The position numbers and the translations under genes were made by a program. DNA of 64,000 nt from Liolophura sinensis. Its lineage: Eukaryota; Mollusca; Polyplacophora; Chitonida; Chitonidae. The stretch covers positions 3,603,501 through 3,667,500 of the forward strand of contig NC_088303.1 in NCBI RefSeq assembly GCF_032854445.1, in the 5' to 3' direction. Positions within the stretch are counted from its first letter, which is position 1, and the number at the start of each line of letters is the position of its first letter. Below, piece after piece: positions 1-12,662 of the stretch. Under the pieces are notes generated by a model. It had not been told where the DNA came from and searched no databases. It saw nothing but the letters and a program-made list of their open reading frames with translations.

Positions 1-592
1 AAATGTCTACCATCTGGATGTTGGTGTATATGTTTACTCACGGATCTATGTCTACCATCAGAATGTTGGTGTATATGTTTACTCACAGATCAATGTCCAC
101 CATCAGAATGTTGGTGTATATGTTTACTCACGGGTAAATGTCTACCATCTGGATGTTGGTGTATATGTTTACTCACGGATCAATGTCTACCATCAGGATG
201 TTGGTGTATATGTTTACTCACGGGTAAATGTCTACCATCTGGATGTTGGTGTATATGTTTACTCACAGATCAATGTCCACCATCAGAATGTTGGTGTATA
301 TGTTTACTCACGGGTAAATGTCTACCATCTGGATGTTTGTGTATATGTTTACTCATACATCTATGTCTGCCATCAGGACGTTGATGTATATGTTTACTCA
401 CGGATCAATGTCTACCATCAGGATGTTGGTGTATATGTTTACTCACGGATCAATGTCAACCATCAGGATGTTGGTGTATATGTTTACTCACAGATCAATG
501 TCTACCATCAGGATGTTGGTGTATATGTTTACTCACAGATCAATATCTACCATCAGGATGTTGGTGTATATGTTTACTCACGGATCAATGAC
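1..592. repeat. 45-bp minisatellite, about 13 copies, cut by the left edge
   Basis: Direct tandem repeat with a 45-bp period (unit begins ATGTCTACCATCWGGATG and ends TTTACTCACGG). Because 45 is a multiple of three, a 15-residue repeat stays open in translation, but the composition (many Met, Thr, His) argues against a real protein. Read on the minus strand, the direction of the WD40 gene, every unit contains CATTGATCC followed by GTGAGTAAAC, a good splice-donor sequence. Confidence 0.95.
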
Positions 593-626
593 ATACATGC
601 TATGTTTTGTGCTGCTGCAAGCACAA
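593..626 (-). CDS. candidate 34-bp exon of the WD40 gene (tentative)
   Basis: On the minus strand a pyrimidine-rich stretch ending GTGCTTGCAG is followed by 34 nt that read openly in the phase left by the exon at 1251-1323 (one base carried over), giving AQNIACMSLI, and then a GTGAGTAAAC donor that is also the first unit of the 45-bp array. The peptide is plausible for a WD40 blade, but no exon encoding the expected 'DxTIKVW'-type strand was found between 626 and 1251. The call rests on splice signals and phase only. Confidence 0.25.
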
Positions 627-1250
627 CAAAGGCTATTACAAAATGACTCCGAAAACACCGGGCATGGGCTCCAATCACGTTATAATAAGTAGAAGCAAAA
701 AGAAAAAAAACAAAAAGGATAACTGAAAACACAAGGGTGGGTATTTTTTTCCCTAATGCAAATTCTGAAAACAGTCTGTAATGGTCGTGCTAATACTCAC
801 TCTCAGCATATTGTTGATTTATACTGTTTTGGCAAACTTTGGTCTGACTGTGACTGCACAATCGCAGTAAAACCCTGGGACTGCCTAATTCTTATAGCTG
901 CACTACAAGGTCTGGCCAAGAGATCAGATAAGGCCAATAAAGTAGGGCAGCATAATATAGCTGACTGCTGAATCAGCACATATACCACGTTCACAAGGTA
1001 CGTGATACTCAGGCTTTCATGGATTTACACCAACAAGAAAATCTTGATCTTAATTTTGTGCTCTCCTTTGAAAGACGCATAAGAACACTGCAGCATGACT
1101 GTAATTCATTAAGATAAAATTGCAGATACTAGCAAATAACATCACTGACAGCATGGAAACATCAGAGAATTCAGAGGACACATGAGAAACACTGGATGCA
1201 AACCCACCAAGTTAACACTATCCAAATAAATAAAAGACAGGGCAACTCAC

Positions 1251-4200
1251 CCATTCCTGCAGAGATCAGCTGATCTTCTTTTGAGTTAGCAATCATACTG
1301 AGAACTCCCTTAGCACCATGAGCCTGTAAGCAATAATACAGAGTTTGTCTTATTATAACTTTATCTTGTCCTTGAGAGTTTTAATTTCAAAATTTCACCT
1401 AACTTCGCTCACTGTGCAGCATATTCTGTGACACGTAAATATAAAAGCAGGGCTTACATCCACGCTAAAATCCACTTTGCCCGTCTTCCAGTTGAAGACA
1501 CAGATGTAACCATCTTTTCTACCTCCAAGCAGAAGAGTTCTGTTTCTGTTTGTCACGTTAGCCTTTGTGGTGTCCTGAAGACTTCGTGTCTCGACCGTTT
1601 TCTTCATGGCCCTCCAGGCATCCTCCTTCAACATGGCATCCACTACATATTCATACACCAGGAGATAGTTGCAGAATTCTGGTGTGGGGAAAAATACACT
1701 GGATATTAACATTCTACAACACAATGGCAGTTCCTGGTTACTTTGGCAATATTTTGACCAGTAAAGGACAATTCTGTCAGTAACATTTTTGTCAGAAGTG
1801 CCAACAATTATATCTTTGTCTGTATAGTTTGTGTAACTTTAATATTAATGTATGTACCCTATCATGTCTGTTAAAATGTTTTTAACAATGATAAATAATG
1901 CACAGCAGGACAAGAACATCAAAATACTACACAGTATAAAAACCTTAAATACTAAGGAACGTGTATGGAAACTTATTTAACTAATACTTGTTTATAACAC
2001 AAACATTTCACGGTTATATTAAGACTACTACTCCTTTATTCATGAAATGATCTTAAAATGATATTCCAATCTACAAGGAAAGACTCTTCTTCTCATAATA
2101 AATGACTATAATGCAACTAAATGACTTTTTTGATGTAATTACGTAATTCAAGTTATCCCATCTCACAAGGAGTGAAAAAGAGGAAAGCCCTCGTTCCTTG
2201 CCCAGAAATTTTACTCTAAAGGCAATAATTATACTCCTGAGGTCTAAGAACTGATGTAACCTGTCACATATATTAAAGGTGGAGAAAACTTCCTAAATGT
2301 GGTCTTCAATATTTTTTCCGATTTTTCATTAAGGAGAAAAAGACACTTGAAAATAATTTTTGTATGGTGGGTATTTGGGACCATCTTTTGGTATTTATAG
2401 TCTCTGTTTAATAATGTCATAAATGAAGATGTAACACAGGTCTAATAAATATTTTTGCACTAGAATTTGTTTTTTTCTGCTAACAAAAGTATTAAACCTC
2501 AATTTGGATCAAATTTATATTGTTAATATGTTCATAAATATTATCATAATTTAGGTTAAATGCATATGTTTCGATATAAACAACAAATTTTTCATTCAAA
2601 TAAATTTATTAAACAAGCATTACATCCTTATTTAGAACATTATTATGCAACAATGATAAATACCAAAAGATGGTCCCAAATACCCACCATACAAAAATAT
2701 TTTCAAATACCCTTTTCTCTTGAAAAAAAAAAATCCAAAAAAATATTAAAGATCATATTGGCAAATAAGTTTTGACGTTCTTTCATCTCATTTTGACGTC
2801 ATTTTTATGTTTTCTTCTCCTTTAACAACAACTTACAGCTTCTGGCAGCTCACCAAATGATGTATTTGGAGGTTATAACAGGGGAATTTTCATATCATAC
2901 TCCACATCAGCCTTGAGACCAGAATATCAGCCTGTGACCAGCATATCAGCCTGTGACCAGCATATCAGCCTGTGACCAGCATATCAGCCTGAGATCAGCA
3001 TATCAGCCTGAGACCAGTGCATCAGCCTGAGAGCTGCATATCAGCCTGAGACCAGCATATCAGCCTGAGACCAGCGCATCAGCCTGAGACCAAAATATTG
3101 GCCTTGTGACCAGCATATCAGCCTGAGATCAACATATCAGCCTGAGACCAGCGCATCAGCCTGAGACCTGCATATCAGCCTGAGACCAGAATATCAGCCT
3201 GAGACCAGCATATCAGCCTGAGACCAGAATATCAGCCTGAAACCAGCATATCAGCCTGAGACCAGCATATCAGCCTGAGACCAGCACATCAGCCTGTGAC
3301 CAACGCATCAGCCTGAGACTAGCACATCAACCTGTGACCAGCATATCAGCCTGAGACCAGCATATCAGCCTGAGATCAGCATATCAGTCTGTGACCAGCA
3401 TATCAGTCCTGTGACCAGAATATCAGCCTGAGACCAGCATATCAGCCTGAGATCAGAATATCAGTTTGAGACCAGCATATCAGCCTGAGACCAGCATATC
3501 AGTCTGAGACCAGCATATCAGTCTGATATGGTGATATGGGAATGTCTATATTTTCAACATGTTATAACTTGTTTTTATTGATCAAATGATCGCCATATAT
3601 CAAGCCCCTTGCAATTTTAGGTCATTTCCCATACTTGCATGTAAGCAGTGTGGTCTTACCTTCACTGGGGTATTCCCATTCTGCCACCACTGTACAAGGA
3701 TTTGTGTGTGTCTTACACTTAACTATACTGCCACGTCCTGTCACCACAAACATGGTACCTGGCAGGAGACAATACAGAGAGGAGATCATTAATATTGAAA
3801 GCATTGATGGTTTTTACAGTGCAATTACTTAATCAATTGGAATATCTAAAATGTCTCTCAACAGCACCAAATACTAGCATCATAATATATCTCGAAATCA
3901 TCTCGCTGGCCATAGTGTTTAATTTGCTAAATCAGTCCGGGTTTTCTCATTATTAATATTATTATTACTTTGACTATTTCAAAATGGTCCAATTCAGCCC
4001 TTAAAAAACATCCTTCATGTTCAAACTTCATTGAGAATTTTCCTTTGCAACAAGTGTTAATGATTTATGGATCCTGTGTTTTTCTTAACATTTTAATAAA
4101 GAAAATCTGATGATAATACCAGTACAGGCATTTTTACAAAGACTATAACACTCAACCACGAGACACATTCCTTACCCTTACATCAAGTGAACTTGTACCA

Positions 4201-7200
4201 CTGAAGTTGACTCAACCACACAACCCATTAGTTTAAATGAAATTGAAGGACTTGAACATACATGTATCTATTAAATATAAGCCCTGGTTAATAGTCCAAG
4301 CCAGCAGGTCAACAAAAGTTCAGGTGAACACCCCTACCAAATACATTTATAGTTTGAAATGTATAAAAAGAATACCTTCACCATTTTGGTGAGTATAACC
4401 CATGGCTGGGATTCATAGAAGTCCAAATTGTAACAGCCAGAAACTCAAAATTGAGCTTTTTTTGTGGTCAGATTTAGTTTATTTATATTTTACAGGTCAA
4501 CTATAGCCTGGTTCAAGATGGATGGGTGGGTGGGTGGGTGTGTTGATGGATGGATGGATGGATGGATGGATGGATGTCAGTCAGTTAGTCAGTCAGTCAG
4601 TCAGTCAGTCAGTGAGAGAGAGAGAGAGAGAGTCAGTAAGAGAGAGTCAGTGAGAGAGACAACATACGCAAAAAACACAGGGTTTGTCATGATCAGAGAT
4701 ACATGTAAATAATAAAACAATTATTAACCATCCATGTTCAGTTGTTGATTGTTATATTACAGCAGCTATAGAAAATCCTCCATACAGGTACACTGTACGC
4801 TTGGTGGTGTTGAGTACAAACACCCAACTGAGTCTCACCTCAGATTGCTGAATAGCTGTAACCTAATTTACCTGTAAAACACTTATACTTTAGGAAGAGG
4901 GGAGCCCAAGATCATGTTGTGTTGCATGAAGCTTTAGGGTGAAATATTAGCCTTGTTATTATATACAAACTTCCCTGCATGGATTTGGAAAAGGCAGGCC
5001 ACTCAAACTAAAGTATGAATATTTGCAGATATAACTTTCAACGTTAGTTTACATGTACCTTCAGCTACGGCATAAGCAGCGTCAATGAGTCCCTTTCTTG
5101 GATGCTGTAACAATGTGGTGATGACGTCTCCGGAGTTAGGACTGACAAGACGCACACTGGAGTCCTTACATAGCAGAACTGACCGCTTAGGAAACATCGG
5201 GTGTAGAGTGTGCTTCATGGAGAACACACGGTAACTAGACCACCAACAGAAATAGTGCTACTGTCAAAAACTCTTTCTAACCCTGTTAAATACTGACAAG
5301 GTTTATCCGGATGTGATGTTTTTTTCCATATGAATTACCAATATAGCAATGAGTAATTATGTTCATCATAAAAATAAGTTTTATTCTGTGTAAATATCTG
5401 CTTGCAAAAAGGGAATGTTTTAAAGTTTCTTGAAAATTACCAAAAATTACTGACCAATACATAAATCCATTTACATAGACCACAATGTGTCAAATTTGGG
5501 GGGGGCCTCCGTGGCTCAGTCGGTTAGCGTGCTAGCGCAGCGTAGTGACCCAGAAGCCTCTCACCAATGCGGTCGCTGCGAGTTCAAGACCAGCTTATGC
5601 TGGCTTCCTCTCCGGCCGTACGTGGGAAGGTCAGCAGCAACCTGCGGATGGTCGTGGGTTTCCCCCGCGCTCCGCCCGGTTTCCACCCACCATAATGCTG
5701 GCCGTCGTGGTATAAGTGAAATATTCTTGAGTACGGTGTAAAACACCAATCAAAAAAAAAAAAAACAAAAATCAAATTCGGGCTACAGTCACAAAATGGA
5801 AGTTTACAGCTCATAAGCAGTGTACAATACCAGTCCCTACAAAAGGAAGCAAATCTTGTAGGTCTATCTCACTAATGGTAGTGCCCTTTATCTACTTAAG
5901 TAATGATATCAGTAATTTATGGATTAAACTATACAAATAATAATGAATAAATAAGGGCTGGTATTGTTGTGCTGGTAGACAGATGGCACTGTTCTAAGAT
6001 GGGTTACAAGATTTGCTTCCCTTTGTAGATGTGTGGAGAGTCCCACTTTTTTTTTGAAATGGGTGTGACATATTTTTACAGTAACTTATTATTAAGTCAG
6101 CTTAACGCAAGGTTTACAATATAAAGTTATAGTTATAGTTGCTTAGTGCAATTTTGTATTTTAGTATGACACAGCTTCATACCCTACAGACGTGTTCATC
6201 TGATAGAGGTGCTGGATGTTCCATAGATCGGCACTCTTCCCAGAGAATGTAATAAACGTATCATATGCCAGCTGAGAACAAAGCCCTTGCACTGGCTTTT
6301 GGATTTCTGTGCTGTTGAAATGAACAAAAATATATACAATGATGGTTTAATGAATCTAAATTACCATTTGAGGTAAAAGAAAAATTAAATCAGCTTATTT
6401 GTTGAAACTGTCAGCCAGTTAACTGAGGGATAAAGTAAATGAGGGTTTATATAAATCAACAGAGTACTAATTAATATTTCAGGCAATTAATGAACAGCAT
6501 ACAATGGTCACCAAACTGGCAGTTTTATACAGTGTACATGTACTTGTCACTCTACTAGTCGTTTATTTTAGCTTTTCAAAAGCTCATGGAACATGTGCAA
6601 TATACATGGAGATGCCTAGACTTCTTCATTGTTACCATTAAATGTTACTGTGCGAGCAACAGCAAAACTGGAGGTAACAAAATCGATAGCTTACTGGTCA
6701 ATCTCATCACAACTCTCAAGGCTCCAGACCCTCACCGTGCGGTCCAAACTGGCAGACATGAAGGCCGGACCATAGGGGTGGACACCCAGGTAGTTGACAG
6801 CGTCCGTGTGGGTCACAAACACCATCACCACTGACACAGTCTTGTCCCACACCTTAACTACAAACACATATTGTAGAAGTCATATTTATTGTTTGTAGAC
6901 ACAATCAATTTAATCAAATATTTATTTCCTTATTATCTCAAGAATTTTTCACTTGTACAATAAGACATTGGTGGCCAGTTATAAAGGTAAAGGAAACCAG
7001 AGGGTCTGGCATACATGTAAACCACCCCCTTTATGAAGTTACTGAAAAACTTTCCCATGCGTGACCTACACATATGCGCACCATATTGCTCGTTTTTTGT
7101 CACTAAGGACCCAGGAACAGTGAGAAAGGGGAGAATACAAATTCCCTACTGAGGGATGGCTTTGAACCGGCACTTTGTATGTCCTAGTGACTGAAAGGCA

Positions 7201-10200
7201 AGTGCCTTAACCACTTGACACCAACCCACTCCCAGATTAAATAAACAGTGCTTCATATCAAGCCAACGAAGCAAAAATGGTATGGCGCATGTACATAATA
7301 TGTAATTGCAACAGCGAGCCACACATACACGCCTTGCACATGTATAGTATGGCCTTCACTTTAATGTGGATCAGTAAGACAAAAAGATGTTATAAAGAGA
7401 CAGCAGTACATCCTTCACATCTGCATTGTTGCTACATGTACATAACAATGCAAATAAAATCAATGTGGTCTAACAATTCAAAATATTCAACAAGAGCCCT
7501 CTCTTGTTTACGTTACTGAATACTGGATGTACTGTGTCCTGATTGGGAAAAGATTTGCATGGCCAAAAATCAGGACACTCTCTGGACTTTCCTTCACATT
7601 ACCCTGAAACTCAAAACTCAAATCAAAGCTTCTTTACTTACTGCATCCATCTTTGGCAGCTGTTACCAGGTACTTCAGGGGGTTGAAGAAGGTTAGAGCT
7701 GTGATCCTCCTCGAATGAAGGTCTTTGTAGTGGGCCACAAAATGACCATCATACACACTATACTCCTACAAAACAGTTCAGATCAGAATGCACACTGTAC
7801 TCCTACAAAACAGTTCAGATCACCATACACACTGTACTCCTACAAAACAGTTCAGACCACCATATACACTATACTCCTACAGAACAGTTCAGATCATCAT
7901 ACACACTGTACTCCTACAAAACAGTTCAGATCACCATACACACTGTACTCCTACAAAACAGTTCAGATCATCATACACACTGTACTCCTACAAAACACTT
8001 CAGACCACCATATACACTATACTCCTACAAAACAGTTCAGATCATCATACACATTATACTCATACAAAACAGTTCAGACCACCATACACACTGTACTCCT
8101 ACAAAACAGTTCAGACCACCATACACACTGTACTTATACAAAACAGTTCAGATCACCATACACATTATACTCATACAAAACAGTTCAGATCAGAATGCAC
8201 ATTATACTCCTACAAAACAGTTCAGATCATCATACACACTATACTCCTACAAAACAGTTCAGATCATCATACACATTATACTCATACAAAACAGTTCAGA
8301 TCACCATACACACTGTACTCCTACAAAACAGTTCAGATCACCATACACATTATACTCCTACAAAACAGTTCAGATCAGAATACACACTATACTCCTACAA
8401 AACAGTTTAGATCAGAATACACACTGTACTCATACAAAACAGTTCAGATCATCATACACACTGTACTCCTAGTGGCAGGATCTAATAGATTAATTAGGTA
8501 CATCATTTATAAGGTTGTCATAAAATCTGAGGATTAAAAACCATTGGTCTCTCCTGATCTGTGATCTTCCAGATTAAGATCACATCCATCACTTTGCCAG
8601 TTATGGTGCTGGTTAAATTTTCCTGGACCAAGTTTCACTTTGTTCAAGTTTATTCTGTTATATGACAGTTAGCAAGCACACGTTCACAAATGGCTGATTT
8701 TATATATTTAGTTTGGGTGAAGGCCTGACATTTTTTAATCCGCTTGTGTAGTGGTCAACGTACTGAGTATAGTCTTACAGGTTAACTGCCAATCAACATG
8801 TTGTCACCTTTGATGATTACCTCACCCTTCATTGGTAAAATGAGCTACCTGTACATGCTGTACATACATGCATGTCATACATGAACTGCAAGTTTAGAAA
8901 GCCAACAATGACAGCAACTATGAACTATATGCATGAACTGACTCACCACAACCCCTGAATCCAGAGCTAGGAAGCATCGCTGGGAGCGACTGGCAGTTGG
9001 CTCAAGAACAAGGCAAGTGAACTCAGCTTCCTCGTAGCCTGTTAACTTTGTGATTTTCCGAGGCAGTATGTACCGGGCATTATACCTAAACCTCCAAGCC
9101 TGTCAAAAAGCACAGCACCTGCAGATTCAGTTCATAAATTCCTTACATATAAACTGCAATATGTCTTTGACCTTTTCAAACATCGAGGTCGACAGACTTC
9201 TTTTGTTATTGTATAGGATTGCGGAAGTTTTCTGTGCCAAAAAAAAAAATTACATAACTTTTTTTAAAATATGAGTGTCTAATATAAAATATCCATTGTA
9301 ATTATCTACAGAAATGCCCATGGCTTAATTAACTGTGATGTAATTGGTGGTCTTTGTCATGAATATTTAAACATGTACAACAGTTATTGACAATCAGATG
9401 ACTGAATCTGAGCCACTTTTGTGACTTGAGGGTATTGCAAAACATATTAATAATTCTCTACCTTTCATCACATGACTGGTTTGAAGAGATAATGTATTTT
9501 TATGGCTGTCTGACACACTTCAATCCTCAATATTAGAAATGATGATTGAAAAATCAGATAAAGCTGTGGAAATTATTTTGTAGTTGGAGTAACTTACCGT
9601 AAAGTAACCACCTCCCACAGTGATGACCTCATTAATGCTGTCATTGTACATGGCTAATATTATTGGAGCCAGGGATTTAGCACTTGATATAATTTCAAAC
9701 TGTGGGGTCATTAACTAAAAAAGAAAAAAAGAGCAAAACATGCAGGTGCACAAATCAAAACCCCTCTATCACAAAGATGGGACACATTGTATGTCCACTC
9801 CAGCAGGCATGTTTTGGAGACACAGTGTTAAGAAGGCCATCTTCACTGAGCACATTCTAAGGGGTTGTTCTCAAGATATTTGGTAACAGACCGATGGACA
9901 GAATGACTTAGTGGTAAAAAAGCTTTTAATAACCTAAGTTCCACCAATAAAAGCAAGGATATGTTTTATGTATTAATAGTATCTGGCTACGGGATCATCA
10001 AAGTGGTCGTAGACTTAAGTATAAACTTCGACCATTAAATTTGGTATGTTCTTTTCCTTTGTTTTAGCTGAAATTTGATGCACGATATCTTACCCAGAAC
10101 TTACGTTGCCAAGCACTATTTTGACATTGTTACATATGAAATAAAAATTTTATAAGGGTTTGAAATTTTGACTTAAGTCTAAGATCTCTTCGTGACCCCA

Positions 10201-12662
10201 GGGCCTGGACACCAACAGGCCTAAACAGAATAAAACTTCACAAAAAATGACTCAGAAGTATTTGTTCTGTACTTATCTGTGAGTTTGAAAATAAAATAAA
10301 AACGAAAGTAATTCTTAATATTCATAATAAATATATGCAGAATATTAACACATGCAGAAAAAAAAAATCCGAGAAGCCTGTGTGTCTCCTAGAATAAAAT
10401 GTATTGCATGCACACTTACAAAGAGAACCTTCTCTCCATGGGTATACCCCACATACATGTTGTGCTTAGATGCAAACAACAGTCTATTCATTGACTCCTC
10501 CACTTCAATGGCATCTTTTTTCCGTCCATCACTTTTAAAATACTTGAATGGTTCCAAGTCTGTCCAAAGTTATGTATTCATATTCCTGTAAAAAGAAGGT
10601 ACACAAATAACAAGCTATGGCTTACATAACTACAGACAGCATTACCCTTAGTATGCATGCAGCACAATTCAGAGTATCGAGTTTCGAACTATTTACTCTC
10701 TAAAGGTAAATTAAATCCTGTATCATGTGATTTGTCAAAAATGATTAGGCAACTATTACTGAACAAACTTACGATAACAGCAAGAAAAAAGTTTCAAAAA
10801 AATTTACTCACAGTAGATGAACAATGAGGAAAACTGAGGAGCTGAAACTTTGTGAACTCAAGAAGTTTATAAGGAAAACGTGTTGTTTGTGCCTCTGGAA
10901 TATGGTGAGATAAGTGATCGGTAAATTAATGTCAACAAAGGTTGCCTAACATTTCTCACAAGTTACTGACAGAGTAGGACTGGTTTTACCTTTAACAACC
11001 AAAAAGTTCACACTCAAAACTCTTCTGCTGGAACTTCTTTTTGTGCAGTACCAGTACATGTTTCTTGATTTAAACGTGAAGTGCAAATTTATTAATTTTC
11101 ACGAAAAAATTGAATGAACAGAAAAATTTTAACTAGTCAAAGAGGTATTGATACCTTGCTAATCAGCTATAATTTCGGAAAATAATTATTAACCCTTTCT
11201 ACTTAAAGCGCTAATGGACACTAGTCTGACTATAGTGTGAATACTTCTGTGTCTTAAAAACAGGGTTAAATGATGTGGAGCTAGAGTATGAATTGCTTTC
11301 CTAAGTGAACTGTAAAAAATTTGCAGCTAAAAAAAAAAAAAAAAAAAACATTCATCATTAAAGTATAGCCACAAATCACATGGTGCTCTCAAACACTTTT
11401 TGTTTATACTCAAGGTTATATCTGTCTGAGCCCTGATTCATTGTCACATAACCTGATAAGGAATATTTTCCAGCAACCACCAAAGATTTTAATCTTGAGA
11501 ACTCTTTAACAGTTTTAATGTTGGAGTTAAACAGTGAAATTAATTATCAATCCTTTTGCTTTGAGCCATTTCCTTCCTACCATTTTAAAATTATTGCCCA
11601 GATATGTAGATGTGATTTCTCTTGGTACTGGAGTAGATTCTGAGAAATCTTGGACAGCTACATGTGGCTGGTTAAAATACAGGGTGTCCCAGAAGTCGTG
11701 CACCATCCTGATTTTCTTTTTTTTTCTGTGTTTCAGATTTAATACTGATTTTAAACTTTTTCCAATCTTTCAGAGTTAATTATGGCTAATAAACTAACAG
11801 TACAAGAAAGAGTTGAATTGGTTTTTATGTTTGCAAGAGATGGGACAACACACCGCTCTGGGATGGTGCGCAACTTCTTGGACACCCTGTATATCAGATT
11901 GGTAGATGTCATTTAGAAAGTGGATTTTCAAGCAACAATAGAGTGTGTTATAATCTTAAAGATGACACTTTGTGGATATAGGGATCTGCCTCATTTCTGA
12001 TCATCAGCAGGGCAATGCATGTTCTCTGTACATTAGGAGTCAGCAACCTGTACCTCCTATTTTTGTGGGAGACTTGTTGGTAGAGTAGCTGAGGTGCCTA
12101 ATAATTAATTAAACCTAGTAATCCCTCAGAAAGTATCAGCATCTGCTAAACAAAAAAGGCAGACTTCCCAGATTACAAGCTCATGAACAAACAAAAAACA
12201 ATGCTACCCAGCCTCAAGATATAGCTCTGACCTTGGACACAACAAACTGCATGTATGTACAATGAATGCCACCAAACACATCAATGTATATACATATTCA
12301 AGGTACACATTAATGTATATACATGTTCAAGGTACATGGTTATGTCCTGTCCAGGTTGAAAACTACAACTACATGCAGAAGCTTCAAAATCATTTTTAAT
12401 AAATAGTACTAACCTTTCCATTGTTAATTAACAGTGCATCTTGTAGCTCTTCAGAATGGTTAAGTTTCCTCCTGTGATATATGCCATGACTGAGTTCTAC
12501 ATTGCGGTTGTCAGCTTCTGTTATGGCATGAACAGTATCCCTTATGGACTGTCGTAACAATCTCCAGTAATTCCTCGCCTTCTGCTTTTCAACATCCTTT
12601 CGTCTTTGGGCAAGGATTTCTGACTGGGATTTTGTTTTCAAGTCTGGTTCAGCTGTTATCAT
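1251..12662 (-). CDS. WD40-repeat protein of WDR97/WDR87 type, 5' twelve exons, 3' end not seen
   Basis: Large WD40 beta-propeller protein; members of this poorly studied family are expressed in ciliated and sperm cells. Exons, in transcription order: 12414-12662, 10812-10892, 10420-10585, 9598-9714, 8947-9099, 7642-7765, 6695-6857, 6183-6311, 5059-5234, 3660-3758, 1458-1678, 1251-1323. All have AG/GT borders and join in phase, except for a 1-nt (probably 4-bp insertion) discrepancy in exon 3. About 582 residues are visible. Exon 1 is basic and helical. WD-type strands include HSRRITALTFF, LVTAAKDGCIKVWDK, SASLDRTVRVWSLES, LLLGGRKDGYICVFNW and AHGAKGVLSMIANS. The start ATG opens exon 1, and OTC lies divergently 1.2 kb away. 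The intron-5/exon-6 acceptor is embedded in a minisatellite. The family name is from recalled similarity (LHxRxITAL..LVTxxxDGxIKVWD) and could be a neighbouring WD family. Confidence 0.72.
2277..2821. mobile_element. MITE with long imperfect inverted arms and TTAA target duplication
   Basis: Arms of roughly 200-240 bp are imperfect inverted copies; the best stretch, near 2355-2400 and 2655-2700, shares ATGGTGGGTATTTGGGACCA with its complement. The ends read AGGTGGAG and CTTCTCCT, each abutting TTAA (2273-2276 and 2822-2825). TTAA duplications are typical of piggyBac-type transposons. There is no transposase, so it is non-autonomous. It lies in a WD40-gene intron. Confidence 0.75.
2905..3530. 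repeat. 19-bp minisatellite, about 33 copies
   Basis: Head-to-tail copies of CATATCAGCCTGAGACCAG with point variants (GTGACC, GCGCATC). It lies in the WD40-gene intron between the exons at 3660 and 1678. On the transcribed strand each unit contains CTCAGG, an acceptor-like core, but it is not continuous with an exon border. Confidence 0.93.
4515..4665. repeat. compound microsatellite (GGGT/GGAT)n (AGTC)n (GA)n
   Basis: Successive runs of GGTG, GGAT, CAGT and GAGA motifs with no unique sequence between them. Intronic in the WD40 gene. The short open reading frame across it is composition-driven. Confidence 0.95.
5507..5758 (+). mobile_element. full-length tRNA-derived SINE (mollusc-type tail)
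   Basis: The head is tRNA-like with an RNA polymerase III A box (TGGCTCAGTCGGTTAGC) and a B box (GAGTTCAAGACC). It is followed by the conserved body CCGGCCGTACGTGGGAAGG, the tail TAAGTGAAATATTCTTGAG...CACCAATC, and a poly-A run. This is the most complete plus-strand copy and the reference for the other SINE calls. It lies in a WD40-gene intron. Confidence 0.93.
6965..7235 (-). mobile_element. second tRNA-derived SINE family, probable copy
   Basis: On the minus strand, from about 7235 downwards, there is a tRNA-like head: TGTCAAGTGGTTAAGGCACT (A-box region) and GGTTCAAAGCC (a good B box), followed by non-tRNA sequence. The head differs from the major SINE family here. It is not a tRNA gene because no acceptor stem can be paired. 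The 3' limit is uncertain. Confidence 0.5.
7748..8470. repeat. 37-bp minisatellite carrying the 3' splice acceptor of WD40-gene exon 6, about 19 copies
   Basis: The unit (plus strand) runs CACACTGTACTCCTACAAAA then CAGTTCAGATCACCATA. On the transcribed minus strand this is TTTTGTAG|GAGTATAGTGTGTATG: the real acceptor at 7766-7767 plus the first 18 or so bases of the exon (codons for EYSVYD). The last unit is the functional exon border and the array runs upstream into the intron. 37 is not a multiple of three, so use of an upstream acceptor copy shifts frame unless three units are skipped. Confidence 0.9.
10556..10566 (-). other. probable 4-bp frameshift in WD40-gene exon 3
   Basis: Exon 3 (10420-10585) must enter and leave in phase 0 to match its neighbours, but it is 166 nt long. 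The minus strand reads GAC-AGAC-TTGGAA; without the repeated AGAC the reading EYEYITLD-LEPFKYFKS is continuous. As given, the frame entering the exon reaches a stop 17 codons in. It could be a real indel, an assembly error or a missed micro-intron. Confidence 0.55.
11680..11889 (+). mobile_element. 210-bp mariner-like deletion derivative with about 30-bp TIRs and TA duplication
   Basis: Begins CAGGGTGTCCCAGAAGTCGT and ends in the near-complement (GTTGC in place of GACTT), flanked by TA at 11678-11679 and 11890-11891, as for Tc1/mariner elements. Internally, at 11782, an ATG opens MANKLTVQERVELVFMFARD, which resembles the start of a mariner transposase helix-turn-helix. The frame then runs straight into the right terminus, so most of the gene was deleted. 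Intronic in the WD40 gene. Confidence 0.8.

Noticed and set aside
5507-5600. tRNA gene
   Set aside because: A and B boxes are present but no cloverleaf can be closed, and the same head recurs with the SINE body; it is a SINE promoter.
7715-8537. Long plus-strand open frames of 231 and 249 codons
   Set aside because: All three frames are open because the 37-bp unit lacks plus-strand stops; the region is the antisense of a splice-acceptor array.
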